A stretch of 64,000 bases of DNA, from positions 1 through 64,000 of the forward strand of contig DATJUB010000012.1 of NCBI GenBank assembly GCA_035502775.1, in the 5' to 3' direction. The position numbers were made by a program, and so were the translations under genes. Positions 31,531 through 42,990 of the stretch are shown here, one piece after another (position 1 is the stretch's first letter; each line of letters opens with the position of its first letter). The notes under the pieces are model-generated. The model saw only the letters and a list, made by a program, of their open reading frames with translations. It did not search any database and was not told the origin of the DNA. This stretch comes from 67-14 sp035502775. GTDB taxonomy: Bacteria; Actinomycetota; Thermoleophilia; Solirubrobacterales; 70-9.

Positions 31531-32301
31531 ATGTCTTATCTACGGAAACAAGTCAACCCGGCGCTGGTTCTCAGCATCGTCGCCGTGTTCATCGCCCTGG
31601 GCGGCGGTGCATACGCGGCGATCAGTGCGAACAGCGTCGGAACCAAGCAGCTCAAGAAGAACGCCGTGACGGCCAAGAAGATCAAGAAGAACGCGGTCAC
31701 CACGGCGAAGATCAAGAACGACGCGGTGACCGGGGCCAAGGTCAAGGAGAGCTCATTGAGCGCGGTGCCGCTCGCGAACAGCGCCACCAACGCGACCAAT
31801 GCCGACAACGCCAAGAAGGTCGACGGGTATCGCACCTTCAAGCAGACGAAGTTCGACGCCACGTCGGGGCCGAACTTCGCGGCGGCCACCGCGGCCGCGC
31901 CCGAACAGGTCCTGTTCACGGCGGGACCGGTCACGATCTATGCGAAATGCACCACCGACACATCGGTACCGCGCACCGATCTCAGTTTCTACATCAAGAC
32001 CAGTGAGAACGGTGTCGCCTTCGATTCGGACGACGATGAGCTCGACGGCGATCCGGATTTCCTCAACTCCAATACGGCGGAGACCGATCGCATGATCCTC
32101 GATCTGAACACCACCGCCAACGGCGCCAACATCGACGCGGACAGCTCGTACGCGACCCAGGTGTTCACGCCGGGAGGCCTCAGCATCGAGGTTCAACCCG
32201 GAGGTGCCGTGAAGAACGGGACGCTGGTCAACGGCAACGGCCTGTACGGCCCCGGCGATGTCTGCGTCGCCTCGGCCAGCCTGATCGAACGCAACGGCTG
32301 A
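31531..32301 (+). CDS. surface protein with N-terminal anchor and 10-residue repeats
   Basis: A 256-residue protein of a type abundant in Thermoleophilia. A basic start (MSYLRKQVNP) leads into one hydrophobic helix (~11-30, ending 'GGGAYAAIS'), acting as signal anchor or uncleaved signal. Residues 31-80 are five 10-residue units of the pattern hKKNAVTxKK: ISANSVGTKQ, LKKNAVTAKK, IKKNAVTTAK, IKNDAVTGAK, VKESSLSAVP. Asn/Ala-rich units (NSATNATNADNAKKVDG) follow, then a beta-rich globular domain (~100-256). The repeats recall trimeric or beta-solenoid stalks. Role is unknown; an adhesin or surface layer component is possible. Confidence 0.82.
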   Translation: MSYLRKQVNPALVLSIVAVFIALGGGAYAAISANSVGTKQLKKNAVTAKKIKKNAVTTAKIKNDAVTGAKVKESSLSAVPLANSATNATNADNAKKVDGYRTFKQTKFDATSGPNFAAATAAAPEQVLFTAGPVTIYAKCTTDTSVPRTDLSFYIKTSENGVAFDSDDDELDGDPDFLNSNTAETDRMILDLNTTANGANIDADSSYATQVFTPGGLSIEVQPGGAVKNGTLVNGNGLYGPGDVCVASASLIERNG

Positions 32302-32315
32302 CCGCTCCCTCCCAT

Positions 32316-32345
32316 ACCGGTCCGGGACGAGCAACCCGGGCCGGT
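32316..32345. terminator. bidirectional hairpin terminator
   Basis: ACCGGTCCGGG (32316-32326) and CCCGGGCCGGT (32335-32345) form an 11-pair stem with one G-U pair and an eight-base loop. It lies between the convergent surface-protein gene and MDR oxidoreductase gene. Confidence 0.6.
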
Positions 32346-32352
32346 CCGGAGG

Positions 32353-33291
32353 TCAGCGCGGTCTCAGGGCCAGCTTGTGTCCCGGGCTCGCCTTCTGGCG
32401 TTCCCAGGCGTCTGCGACTTCGGCGAGGGGAATGACCTCGACCTCGATCTTCAGGTCACCCTCGATCGAGTGGCGGCACATCGTCTGAAACGCGTCGGCG
32501 CGCTCCTCGCGTGAAGCCCAGAAATTGCGGTGTCCCCGGATATCGATCAGCCCGCCGCGCAGACGGCCGGCCAGGATGTCCGCCCCTGTGCCGGCCGAGT
32601 TGCCGACCTGGATCAGGCGGCCCCTGGGGTTCATCGCTTCGATCGCCGCCACCGCGGGGGTGCCCCACAGGTTGTCGATGACCAGATCGGCCCCTCCCCC
32701 GGTCGCTTCCCTCAAATCATCGACCAGTTTCTCCGATCCGGTGTCGACCACCGCGTCGGCCCCGAGTGCATCGACCTTGCTCCGGCCGGACTCACTGCGC
32801 GCCGAACCGACGACCCTTCCCGCGCCCAGCAGCCTCGCGGCCTGAACGGCGATCTGGCCGACCGCGCCGCTGGCACCGTTCACAAGCACCGTCTCACCCT
32901 CGACCAGCCCACCGCGCCAGGTCAACGCCAGCCAGGCGGCGACACCGGCGACGCCGAAGGCGATCGCCTGCTCGGAGGAGATCTCGTCCGGAAGCTCGAC
33001 CCCGCTGCCCTCGCCGATCGCCGACCATTCGGCCAGCGAGCCGGACGGATACCTGGCCTCATCGGACCAGACCCGGCGGCCGTCGGCATCGCGCCCGACC
33101 GCCTCGGTACCGGTCACGTATGGGAGTGGCGGGGCTCCGGCGTCGAACTTGCCGGAGGCGATAGCGACATCAACCGGGTTGAGGCCGGCGAGTTCGACCT
33201 CCAGCAACTCGGTCCCGTCGGCCGGTTCGGGCGGCGCGAAATCCCGGTACTCGGGAGGATCGCCGTACCCGGTGACCACCGCGGCCTTCAT
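32353..33291 (-). CDS. zinc-free MDR oxidoreductase (quinone-oxidoreductase-like)
   Basis: A 312-residue medium-chain dehydrogenase/reductase. It has the GroES-like N-terminus ('LAGLNPVDVAIASG', 'YVTGTEAVG'). The Rossmann domain follows with 'LVNGASGAVGQIAVQAARLL' and 'DALGADAVVDTGSE'. The catalytic and structural zinc ligands of alcohol dehydrogenases are absent, placing it with NADPH quinone or enone reductases. It starts two bases after the uvrA stop and is probably read through from uvrA, although a repair function is not implied. Confidence 0.88.
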   Translation of the reverse strand: MKAAVVTGYGDPPEYRDFAPPEPADGTELLEVELAGLNPVDVAIASGKFDAGAPPLPYVTGTEAVGRDADGRRVWSDEARYPSGSLAEWSAIGEGSGVELPDEISSEQAIAFGVAGVAAWLALTWRGGLVEGETVLVNGASGAVGQIAVQAARLLGAGRVVGSARSESGRSKVDALGADAVVDTGSEKLVDDLREATGGGADLVIDNLWGTPAVAAIEAMNPRGRLIQVGNSAGTGADILAGRLRGGLIDIRGHRNFWASREERADAFQTMCRHSIEGDLKIEVEVIPLAEVADAWERQKASPGHKLALRPR

Positions 33292-33293
33292 TG

Positions 33294-36134
<2,841 letters not shown>

Positions 36135-36153
36135 TGAAGAGAGCTTACAGAAG

Positions 36154-36167
36154 CGAACACACGTTCG
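36154..36167. promoter_or_regulatory. LexA (SOS) box upstream of uvrA
   Basis: CGAACACACGTTCG is a full match to the actinobacterial LexA operator pattern CGAAC-N4-GTTCG. It ends 19 bases before the uvrA GTG, a position that would block transcription. It is the only such box I noticed in the window; uvrB and polA upstream regions show none. Confidence 0.8.
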
Positions 36168-36272
36168 AAGAGCAAGAATAAGGAATCCAAATCGCTTCGC
36201 TTCGCTGTGCGAATTGGATTTCGAAGTACCCGCCGCGTGCATGGGCAAAAGTGTTGGGCCTCAGAGTGCCTA

Positions 36273-36315
36273 GACGATCTTCCTGCCAGACGATCTTCCT
36301 GCCAGACGATCTTCC
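36273..36315. repeat. 16-base tandem repeat, 2.7 copies
   Basis: The unit GACGATCTTCCTGCCA occurs at 36273-36288 and 36289-36304, followed by its first 11 bases at 36305-36315. It lies in the gap between uvrA and the divergent ABC-F gene, outside any gene. Confidence 0.8.
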
Positions 36316-36357
36316 CCCGGGCTGCTACCTTCTGTTTCGGCCCTTCGCGGGTCGTCT

Positions 36358-36420
36358 ATGCGCGACTTCTGATCTGACAGCCCCCTTACCGACCGAGCCT
36401 TCGGCTCCGTGCGCGGCTGT
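36358..36420 (+). promoter_or_regulatory. candidate ABC-F leader: mini-ORF plus nested hairpin
   Basis: A four-codon reading frame ATG-CGC-GAC-TTC-TGA (36358-36372) precedes a nested stem. ACAGCC (36377-36382) pairs with GGCTGT (36415-36420), enclosing GAGCC-TTC-GGCTC (36395-36407). Leader peptides and attenuator hairpins are known upstream of several antibiotic-responsive ABC-F genes. No U-tract follows the stem. Confidence 0.35.
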
Positions 36421-36451
36421 CCCATCGCCAATCCGAGATTTCAGGAGTCCC

Positions 36452-38059
36452 ATGTCAGCATTGATCGTTTCCGCGTCCGCGGTCTCTTTCGAGTACCGCG
36501 ATCGCACCATCCTCGACAACATCGACCTTCGCGTCCACGACGGCGACCGAACCGCCCTGGTCGGAGCCAACGGCTCCGGCAAGTCCACCCTGCTCCGACT
36601 GCTCGCCGGGCTCGAAACCCCGAGTGGAGGCGAGATATCGGCGGTCGCCGGTGCCCGCATCGCCTACCTGCCCCAGGTCTCCGGCCAGGACGCCGGCCTC
36701 ACCGTCGGCCGGGAACTCGCCGGCCGGATCGGAGTCGCCGACGCCGAAGCGGAGATGGACCGACTCACCGGCCGACTGGCCGACGGCGATCTCAGTGTGC
36801 TCGAAGCCCATGCGGCCGCGGTCGAACAGTGGTCGAACCTCGGCGGCGGCGACTTCGAGGCGCGGATCGGCCCCGCGCTCGAATCGGTCGGAGTGGACCG
36901 CTCCTGGGCCGAGCGGGAATGCCGCAGCCTCTCGGGCGGCCAGATGGCCCGGGTGAGGCTCGCGGCGCTGCGTCTCGCCCGGCTCGATTGCGCCCTGCTC
37001 GACGAACCGAGCAACCATCTCGACGCCGACGGCCTCGAGATGCTGGACCGCATCGTCGCCGAAGCGGAGTTCGCGATCGTGTTCGCCAGCCACGATCGCG
37101 GCCTGCTCGAAAGACGGGCGCACGATGTGGTCGAACTGGACCGGACCCACGCCAGGCAGTACCGCGGTGGCTGGGCGACCTACCTCCGGGAGCGCGAGGC
37201 CGAACGGAACGCGGCCGAGACGTCATACGCGGAGGCAACCGCCGAACGTGACCGGCTCGTGACCCTGGAACGCCGGATCCGCCAGCAGGGCGAGATCGGC
37301 CAGCGCCGGGCGAAACGAAGCGGCGAGACCGACAAGCACGTGCGCTACGCGGCGATCCAGTCGGCCCAGAAGAACACCGCCGCCAGCGGCATCGCCAAGC
37401 GCATCGAGAACGTGGAGATCCCGGAGAAGCCGTGGAAGGAAAACCTTTCGCGGCTGCTGCTGGATTCGGCTCAGCCGGTTCACGCCACCGCGGTCGCGGT
37501 GGTGCGCGAGGTGATCCTCGAAAGGGACGAGTGGCACAGCCGGCCGATCGACCTCGCGATCGGATCCGGGGAGAGGATCCTGCTGCGCGGGGCCAACGGT
37601 GCCGGAAAGTCGAGCCTGATCGCCGCACTGACCGGCCGGCTGGAACCGGTGGCCGGACGAATCGAGATCCCCGCGAGCCTCCGCTTCACCGAACTCGCCC
37701 AGCGGGGCGGGGTCCTCGAAGGCCGCGAGCGGCCGCTCATCGAGGAGTTCCGGGAACTTTCGGGCCTCGGGGAGACCGCGGCGAGAACCGCGCTGGCGGC
37801 GATGCGGCTAGGCCCCGAGCGGGTGTCCCGTGCCCCGGGGCTGCTCTCGCCGGGAGAACGGACCAGAGCGGAGCTGGCGCTGCTGGCCAAGCGGCCCGCC
37901 GCCTGCCTCTTCCTGGACGAGCCCAGCAACCACCTGGACATCGAGGCGATGGAGGTCCTGGAATCAGCGCTGGAGGGATGGACCGGCTCCCTGGTGCTCG
38001 CGTCGCATGACCCGGCGATGCGGGAGAAGGTGCGGATCGACCGGGTGGTCGACCTGTGA
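36452..38059 (+). CDS. ABC-F family ribosome-associated ATPase
   Basis: A 535-residue soluble protein with two ABC domains and no membrane segment, the ABC-F layout. Walker A motifs are GANGSGKSTLL and GANGAGKSSLI; signatures are LSGGQMARVRL and LSPGERTRAEL; Walker B regions 'DCALLDEPSNHLD' and 'CLFLDEPSNHLDIE' are the ABC-F hallmark. The linker (~240-330) is charged and helical. These proteins bind the ribosomal E site and either protect from antibiotics or aid translation; which applies here is unknown. The ATG at 36452 follows AGGAG; the longer upstream frame is rejected because it runs through the leader. Confidence 0.93.
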   Translation: MSALIVSASAVSFEYRDRTILDNIDLRVHDGDRTALVGANGSGKSTLLRLLAGLETPSGGEISAVAGARIAYLPQVSGQDAGLTVGRELAGRIGVADAEAEMDRLTGRLADGDLSVLEAHAAAVEQWSNLGGGDFEARIGPALESVGVDRSWAERECRSLSGGQMARVRLAALRLARLDCALLDEPSNHLDADGLEMLDRIVAEAEFAIVFASHDRGLLERRAHDVVELDRTHARQYRGGWATYLREREAERNAAETSYAEATAERDRLVTLERRIRQQGEIGQRRAKRSGETDKHVRYAAIQSAQKNTAASGIAKRIENVEIPEKPWKENLSRLLLDSAQPVHATAVAVVREVILERDEWHSRPIDLAIGSGERILLRGANGAGKSSLIAALTGRLEPVAGRIEIPASLRFTELAQRGGVLEGRERPLIEEFRELSGLGETAARTALAAMRLGPERVSRAPGLLSPGERTRAELALLAKRPAACLFLDEPSNHLDIEAMEVLESALEGWTGSLVLASHDPAMREKVRIDRVVDL

Positions 38060-38070
38060 TCCGGGTCAGA

Positions 38071-38472
38071 TCAGCCGACCCGTTCGATCACGTCGTCGAG
38101 CAGCGCGTCGAGATCCTCGAGCTCGTACTCCCCCGCGAGCCGAACCCGAATCGTCTCACGGTCGGTTCCGTCTAGGGCCATCTTGGTCGCGATCAGGCGG
38201 GCCGACACCTCGTCTTCGGCCTTAGAGGAGGAAGGCCGGGGTCTCGGTTCGGCGGGCGCCGCCGCCTCCGAGATCACCTCGACCTCGGCCGGGCCGGCGT
38301 CCGCCGCGATCTCTCGCCGAAGTGCGTCGCGCTCGACTTCGAACGAGGTGATCCTCGCCTCGAGTGCGGCCACCTGTGCCGCCACCGCGGCGAGATGAGC
38401 ATCCACCGACGCGCGGTCGTAGCCGTGCGCCGCCCCCGGGAAATCGGTTCGTTTGATCTGCTCCGCGTCCAT
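38071..38472 (-). CDS. DivIVA-domain coiled-coil protein
   Basis: A 133-residue protein. Residues ~5-50 carry a DivIVA-like N-terminus ('IKRTDFPGAAHGYDRASVDA', with the FxxxxxGYDxxxVD pattern) running into a coiled coil ('LAAVAAQVAALEARI'). A Pro/Ala-rich linker and a C-terminal helical region ('ATKMALDGTDRETIRVRLAG') follow. DivIVA proteins mark curved membranes and recruit growth or division factors; this one is short. The ATG at 38472 is preferred over a GTG nine bases upstream. It converges on the ABC-F gene, 11 bases apart. Confidence 0.78.
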   Translation of the reverse strand: MDAEQIKRTDFPGAAHGYDRASVDAHLAAVAAQVAALEARITSFEVERDALRREIAADAGPAEVEVISEAAAPAEPRPRPSSSKAEDEVSARLIATKMALDGTDRETIRVRLAGEYELEDLDALLDDVIERVG

Positions 38473-38623
38473 GGCCGCCACCCTAGAGCAGTGGACTGCC
38501 CGGACGGCTGGTCACCTCCACCACGATCGGATAGCTTGAACTAGGCGGACTTTCCGCTCTGCCGTGCCTGCGGGGAACGCTCTGACAGAACGCAAGTCCA
38601 AAGCAACGTTCCAAGGAGCAGCA

Positions 38624-38998
38624 ATGTCCAACGTAGACGCAGCACAAGAGTCATACGCCGCCTTCGGCAGAGGCGACATGGAAACGCTCAAAGGCATGCT
38701 GAGCGACGATTCCGTTTGGGTTTCCTCGGACGAGGTCCCGGGCGGCGGAGTGACCAGCGGCCCCGACGACATCATCGGCGCCTTCGAGGATCTTCCCAAC
38801 ACATGGTCGACCTTCGAGGTCTCGCCGGAAGAGTTCATCGATGGAGGCGAATGGACCATCGTGCGCGGCACCCAGACCGTCGGAACCGCGAAGGGCAGCG
38901 TCACCGCACCCTTCTGTCACCTGATGAAGTTCCGGGACGGCAAGATCGTCCGCGGCGAGTTCTTCTCCGATTCCGCGAAAGCGAAGGAGATTCTCTGA
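38624..38998 (+). CDS. SnoaL-like protein
   Basis: A 124-residue alpha+beta-barrel protein of the NTF2/SnoaL superfamily. Features are 'ESYAAFGRGDMETLKGMLSD', 'VWVSSDEVPGGG', and the C-terminal 'LMKFRDGKIVRGEFFSDS'. The start MSNVDAAQ at 38624 has the ribosome site AAGGAG eight bases upstream. Members range from isomerases to simple binding proteins, so no reaction is assigned. Confidence 0.82.
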   Translation: MSNVDAAQESYAAFGRGDMETLKGMLSDDSVWVSSDEVPGGGVTSGPDDIIGAFEDLPNTWSTFEVSPEEFIDGGEWTIVRGTQTVGTAKGSVTAPFCHLMKFRDGKIVRGEFFSDSAKAKEIL

Positions 38999-39020
38999 CG
39001 GTGTCAGCGGCCGGCGGGTT

Positions 39021-40517
39021 CTATCCGATCAGCGATCCCGCCGGCGCCGCCGAGGCCTTCACGATCATCCGCGAGCAGGCCGCGGTCTCCGCCGCCATGC
39101 GCCTCACGTCGAATCGCCTCAGCTGGACCTTGCGGCTTCGTTCCGCCAGCAGGTAGCTCGGTCCCGAGATGTAGGCCATCATCGGAATACCGCCCTCGTG
39201 AAGCGGGGCGCCCTCACCGAAGAACAGCGGCGCGGGCTTGATCGTCATGCATCGGGTCACCCCGTGGCGCTCGATCGCGGCCTGTGAGATCGCGGCGACC
39301 TTCTCGTTCGAGGCGAACACGCCCGATATCTCCGGCTTGCCGGTTCTCGTGAAGCTGGAGACCTGATCGTCGACGTATTCGGGGCAGCCGAGATGCTCGA
39401 TCGTCACACCCGCCTTGGTTCGGGCGGCGAGGCCGGGATGCTCGGTCAGGTAGGCACCGGATGACTCCACCCCATCGGCGAAATGTCCGGTGGCGAAATA
39501 GAACGCGAGCGTGCTCGGACGTTTCGCCTTCGGGATGGCCGACATGCGCTGGGCGATCGAGAGCATCGCCAGCGGCCCGTTCTCCTCGATCAGGTTGGGC
39601 CCGTCGGTGTGGGTGTTGACGACCACCACGTCGCGGCCCGCGCCGGGCAGCACGGCCAGGAGCGACGAGGTCCGGCCCCGATCGCGGCGCGCCATCAGAT
39701 TGAGGCCGGCCCTGTTGCCGGACGCCTTCGCTAGCTCCCGAAGCGACTCCCCCTGCTCGCTGTCGACCAGCAGCGCGGGCAGGCCCTGAAGCTTCCTGGC
39801 GAAAGGCGTGTACTGACCCTTGGCGTCATCGGGAACCATCGGCAGGATCGCGATCACCCCGGCCGCGCCCGCGGCCCTGGCCGCGTCCAGCTCGGGCGGT
39901 GCGGCCAGCCAGGAACGGTCGTACGGAAGGCTCATGTCGATGTCCACCGGCCGGTCGAAGTACGGGTTGAACACGAGGCCGATCGGCAGGTTGAAGGCCG
40001 CAACGTCGATCACCGCGATCTTGCCGCGGAAATCTCCGGCGGCGAAGTCCGCTTCCTTACCCGCGCCCGCGTAGGCCAGCTCGGCGGTGATCCCGGCGGC
40101 TCCGGTCCGCCCCGAGTACGGGAAGCAACTGGCGACCGGCATCGGTTTCATCGGCGCGCCGGACACGCTCACCCTCAGCCCGAACGAGACCGCGTCCCAG
40201 CGGTCGAAGCTCTGGAACCGGCGTTCCGTGCGCCATCCCAGCCCGCGCATCCCGCGCTCGAGATCCCGGATGAAGGTGGCCTGCGATTCGCCGCCGGTAT
40301 GTCTCGCGCCGAGACCGGCGAGATACCGGTTCCAGTCCCTGAGCTTGCCGAGACCGGCGAGACCACCGGGCCGTGCCTTCAGCGGATTGATCCTCCCGCG
40401 CTTCGCGGCATCGGCGAAATCGGGCAGAGCCGGACCGGCCAGAACGGCCCCCGCCCCCACCGCGGCGGAGCGTTTGAGCAGGGAACGGCGCGTGATGTTC
40501 GACGGCTCTCGGGACAA
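39021..40517 (-). CDS. Tat-exported M28-like peptidase with PA domain
   Basis: A 498-residue exported protein. The N-terminus has a twin-arginine signal (ITRRSLLKRSAAVGAGAVLA). Residues ~125-270 contain a protease-associated type insertion ('FRGKIAVIDVA', 'ARAAGAAGVIAILPMV', 'GLPALLVDSEQG'). The C-terminal part has the M28 aminopeptidase layout: 'VVVVNTHTDGPNLIEENGPL' supplies HxD and the following acidic pair, with 'TIEHLGCPEY' and 'ALIERHG'-like helix further on. Some zinc ligands differ from classic M28, so activity is uncertain. It sits alone on the minus strand. Confidence 0.75.
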   Translation of the reverse strand: MSREPSNITRRSLLKRSAAVGAGAVLAGPALPDFADAAKRGRINPLKARPGGLAGLGKLRDWNRYLAGLGARHTGGESQATFIRDLERGMRGLGWRTERRFQSFDRWDAVSFGLRVSVSGAPMKPMPVASCFPYSGRTGAAGITAELAYAGAGKEADFAAGDFRGKIAVIDVAAFNLPIGLVFNPYFDRPVDIDMSLPYDRSWLAAPPELDAARAAGAAGVIAILPMVPDDAKGQYTPFARKLQGLPALLVDSEQGESLRELAKASGNRAGLNLMARRDRGRTSSLLAVLPGAGRDVVVVNTHTDGPNLIEENGPLAMLSIAQRMSAIPKAKRPSTLAFYFATGHFADGVESSGAYLTEHPGLAARTKAGVTIEHLGCPEYVDDQVSSFTRTGKPEISGVFASNEKVAAISQAAIERHGVTRCMTIKPAPLFFGEGAPLHEGGIPMMAYISGPSYLLAERSRKVQLRRFDVRRMAAETAACSRMIVKASAAPAGSLIG

Positions 40518-40556
40518 CTCGATCCTCTCCTAGGAAGTTCCGGCCAGCCTAGGACA

Positions 40557-42557
40557 CTACGCTCCGGCCTGCATGCCTTCCAGGTCACGCTTCAGTTCGC
40601 GCAGCTCGTCGCGGATCCGGGCGGCCTGCTCGAAACGCAGGTCCTCGGCCGCCGCGTTCATCTCGATCTCCATCGCCGCGATCGTCTTCTCGAGGTCCTC
40701 CGGTCCCTCGAAATCATCGGCGTCTCCCCGGCGGCGGCGCTTGGCCGGCGCCTTGTCCTCCAGGGTGAGCAGGCTGTCGGTCTCGGCGATCGCCTTCTTG
40801 ATCGTGGTCGGCGTGATGCCGTGGCGTTCGTTGTAGGCGACCTGGATCGCGCGGCGGCGATCGGTCTCGGAGATCGCGGCCTTCATCGAGTCGGTTTCGT
40901 TGTCGGCGTACATCAGCACCCGCCCCTCGGTGTTCCGCGCGGCGCGGCCGATCGTCTGGATCAGGCTGGTCTCTCCGCGGAGGAAACCCTCCTTGTCGGC
41001 GTCGAGAATGGCGACCAGCGAGACCTCGGGCATGTCGAGTCCCTCGCGCAGCAGGTTCACCCCGACCAGCACGTCGTACTCGCCCAGCCGCAGCTCACGG
41101 ATGATCTGGACCCGTTCCAGGGTGTCGATGTCGGAATGCAGGTACCGAACCCGAATGCCGTGCTCCAGCAGATAGTTGGTCAGGTCCTCGGCCATCTTCT
41201 TGGTCAGGGTCGTGACCAGGACCCGCTCGCCGGCGGCGGCCCTCAGGTTCACCTCGTTCATCAGATCGTCGATCTGGTTGCGGGTCGGCCGGATCTCGAT
41301 CTCGGGGTCGACGATGCCGGTCGGGCGCACGATCTGCTCGACCACCCGGGTCGCCTCAGTCCGCTCGTACTCGCCCGGTGTCGCCGAAACGAGGATCAGC
41401 TGATTGGTCCGGTCGAGGAACTCGTCGAACCGCAGCGGCCGGTTGTCGATCGCCGAAGGCAGCCGGAAGCCGTAATCGACCAGGGTCGTCTTGCGGGACT
41501 TGTCCCCGAGATACATGCCTCCGATCTGCGGGATCGTCTGGTGTGACTCGTCGATGAAGCAGAGGAAGTCCTCGGGGAAGTAGTCGATCAGGGTGTGTGG
41601 CGGAGTTCCCGCGGCACGACCCTCGAACAGCCTCGAGTAGTTCTCGATCCCGGAGGTGAAGCCGGTTTCCTTCAGCATCTCGAGGTCGTACAGGGTGCGC
41701 TGGCGCAGGCGGTGGGCCTCCAGTTCCTTACCCTCCGATTCGAGCTCTTCCAGCCGCGAGTCGAGCTCGTCGCGGATCGCCTGGAGCGAACGCTCCATCG
41801 AGTCCTCCTCGGTGACGTAGTGGGTCGCCGGCCAGATCGAGACGTGTTTCACCACATCGAGGATCTCGCCCGTGAGCACGTCGAAATGGTGGATCGATTC
41901 GATCTCGTCGCCGAACAGCGAGATGCGGAAGGCGGTCTCGGCGTAGGACGGCATGATCTCGATGTTCTCGCCCCGGACCCGGAAGGAGCCGCGGGTGAGG
42001 GTGTTGTCGTTGCGCTCGTACTGGAGACGGACCAGCTTGCGCAGCACCTTGTCGCGATCGATCGTCTCCCCGACCTTGAAGAGCTGCATCTGGTTGCGGT
42101 AGAGGGCGGGTGAGCCGATGCCGTAGATACAGGAGACCGAGGCGACGATGATCACGTCGCGGCGGGCCAGCAGCGCGGCGGTGGCGGCATGGCGCAGACG
42201 GTCGATCTCGTCGTTGATCGAGGAGTCCTTCTCGATGTAGAGGTCCTGGGCCGGAACATAGGCCTCGGGCTGGTAGTAGTCGTAGTACGAGACGAAGTAC
42301 TCGACCACGTTGTCCGGAAAATAGGCCCGGAACTCATTGCAGAGTTGGGCCGCGAGGGTCTTGTTGTGGGCGATGACCAGGGCCGGGCGCTGGGCCTCGT
42401 TGATCACGCCGGCCATGGTGAAGGTCTTGCCGGTGCCGGTCGCTCCCAGCAGGGTCTGGATGCGTTCACCGGACTCGACTCCCTCGACCAGCTGCTCGAT
42501 CGCCCTCGGCTGGTCGGCCATCGGCGAGTACGTTGAGTTCAGTACGAATTCGGACAC
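40557..42557 (-). CDS. uvrB: excinuclease ABC subunit B
   Basis: A 666-residue helicase-like protein that loads UvrC at DNA damage. It has Walker A GATGTGKTFT, the beta-hairpin region 'YYDYYQPEAYVPAQDLYIEK', DEAD-like 'DESHQT', motif V/VI 'GLDMPEVSLVAILDADKEGF' and 'QTIGRAARN'. The C-terminal UVR domain 'IAAMEIEMNAAAEDLRFEQA' contacts UvrA and UvrC. Length is normal. The 40-odd bases upstream contain no LexA box, unlike uvrA. Confidence 0.97.
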   Translation of the reverse strand: MSEFVLNSTYSPMADQPRAIEQLVEGVESGERIQTLLGATGTGKTFTMAGVINEAQRPALVIAHNKTLAAQLCNEFRAYFPDNVVEYFVSYYDYYQPEAYVPAQDLYIEKDSSINDEIDRLRHAATAALLARRDVIIVASVSCIYGIGSPALYRNQMQLFKVGETIDRDKVLRKLVRLQYERNDNTLTRGSFRVRGENIEIMPSYAETAFRISLFGDEIESIHHFDVLTGEILDVVKHVSIWPATHYVTEEDSMERSLQAIRDELDSRLEELESEGKELEAHRLRQRTLYDLEMLKETGFTSGIENYSRLFEGRAAGTPPHTLIDYFPEDFLCFIDESHQTIPQIGGMYLGDKSRKTTLVDYGFRLPSAIDNRPLRFDEFLDRTNQLILVSATPGEYERTEATRVVEQIVRPTGIVDPEIEIRPTRNQIDDLMNEVNLRAAAGERVLVTTLTKKMAEDLTNYLLEHGIRVRYLHSDIDTLERVQIIRELRLGEYDVLVGVNLLREGLDMPEVSLVAILDADKEGFLRGETSLIQTIGRAARNTEGRVLMYADNETDSMKAAISETDRRRAIQVAYNERHGITPTTIKKAIAETDSLLTLEDKAPAKRRRRGDADDFEGPEDLEKTIAAMEIEMNAAAEDLRFEQAARIRDELRELKRDLEGMQAGA

Positions 42558-42603
42558 CGGGTCACTCTAGCGACCCCGGACCACGGCCCAATAGGGTGCC
42601 GTC

Positions 42604-42990
42604 ATGAAGATCCTTCGCTACGTGATCGGCATCGGCTTCATCATCGGCGGTGCGCTTCATTTCGCCCGACCGAAGCCCTATCTGGCGATGATGCCGCCCT
42701 GGATCCCGCTCCACAGGGAGGCGGTAGCGGTCAGCGGGATCGCCGAGATCGCCGGGGGCGCGGCATTGCTCTCGGATCGCACCGCCCGTTCCGGCGGCCG
42801 GTGGCTGATCGCGCTCCTGGTCGCGGTCTTTCCCGCCAACGTGCACATGGCGGTCAACCCGGACCAGATCAGGGGACTCGAAGAGACCGGCATCCCGAAC
42901 TGGGCGCTGTGGGCGAGGCTTCCGCTGCAGCCGCTGGCGATCTGGCTCACCTGGCTGGCGACGCGGCCGGTTCCGGATTCGGACCGCTAG
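42604..42990 (+). CDS. DoxX-like membrane protein
   Basis: A 128-residue protein with four predicted helices. The DoxX-type first helix with 'GFIIGGALHFARPKPYLAMM' and the 'GIAEIAGGAALL' segment are typical, as is 'FPANVHMAVN' in helix 3. Function in this family is poorly known. Its last four bases overlap the end of the convergent HD-GYP gene. Confidence 0.83.
   Translation: MKILRYVIGIGFIIGGALHFARPKPYLAMMPPWIPLHREAVAVSGIAEIAGGAALLSDRTARSGGRWLIALLVAVFPANVHMAVNPDQIRGLEETGIPNWALWARLPLQPLAIWLTWLATRPVPDSDR

Noticed and set aside
36135..36248. Longer N-terminus for UvrA
   Set aside because: It would place the LexA box inside the gene, and the family start matches the GTG at 36134.
36251..36451. 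Longer N-terminus for the ABC-F protein
   Set aside because: The extra 67 residues look non-coding, cross the tandem repeat and leader hairpin, and the ATG at 36452 has a good AGGAG site.
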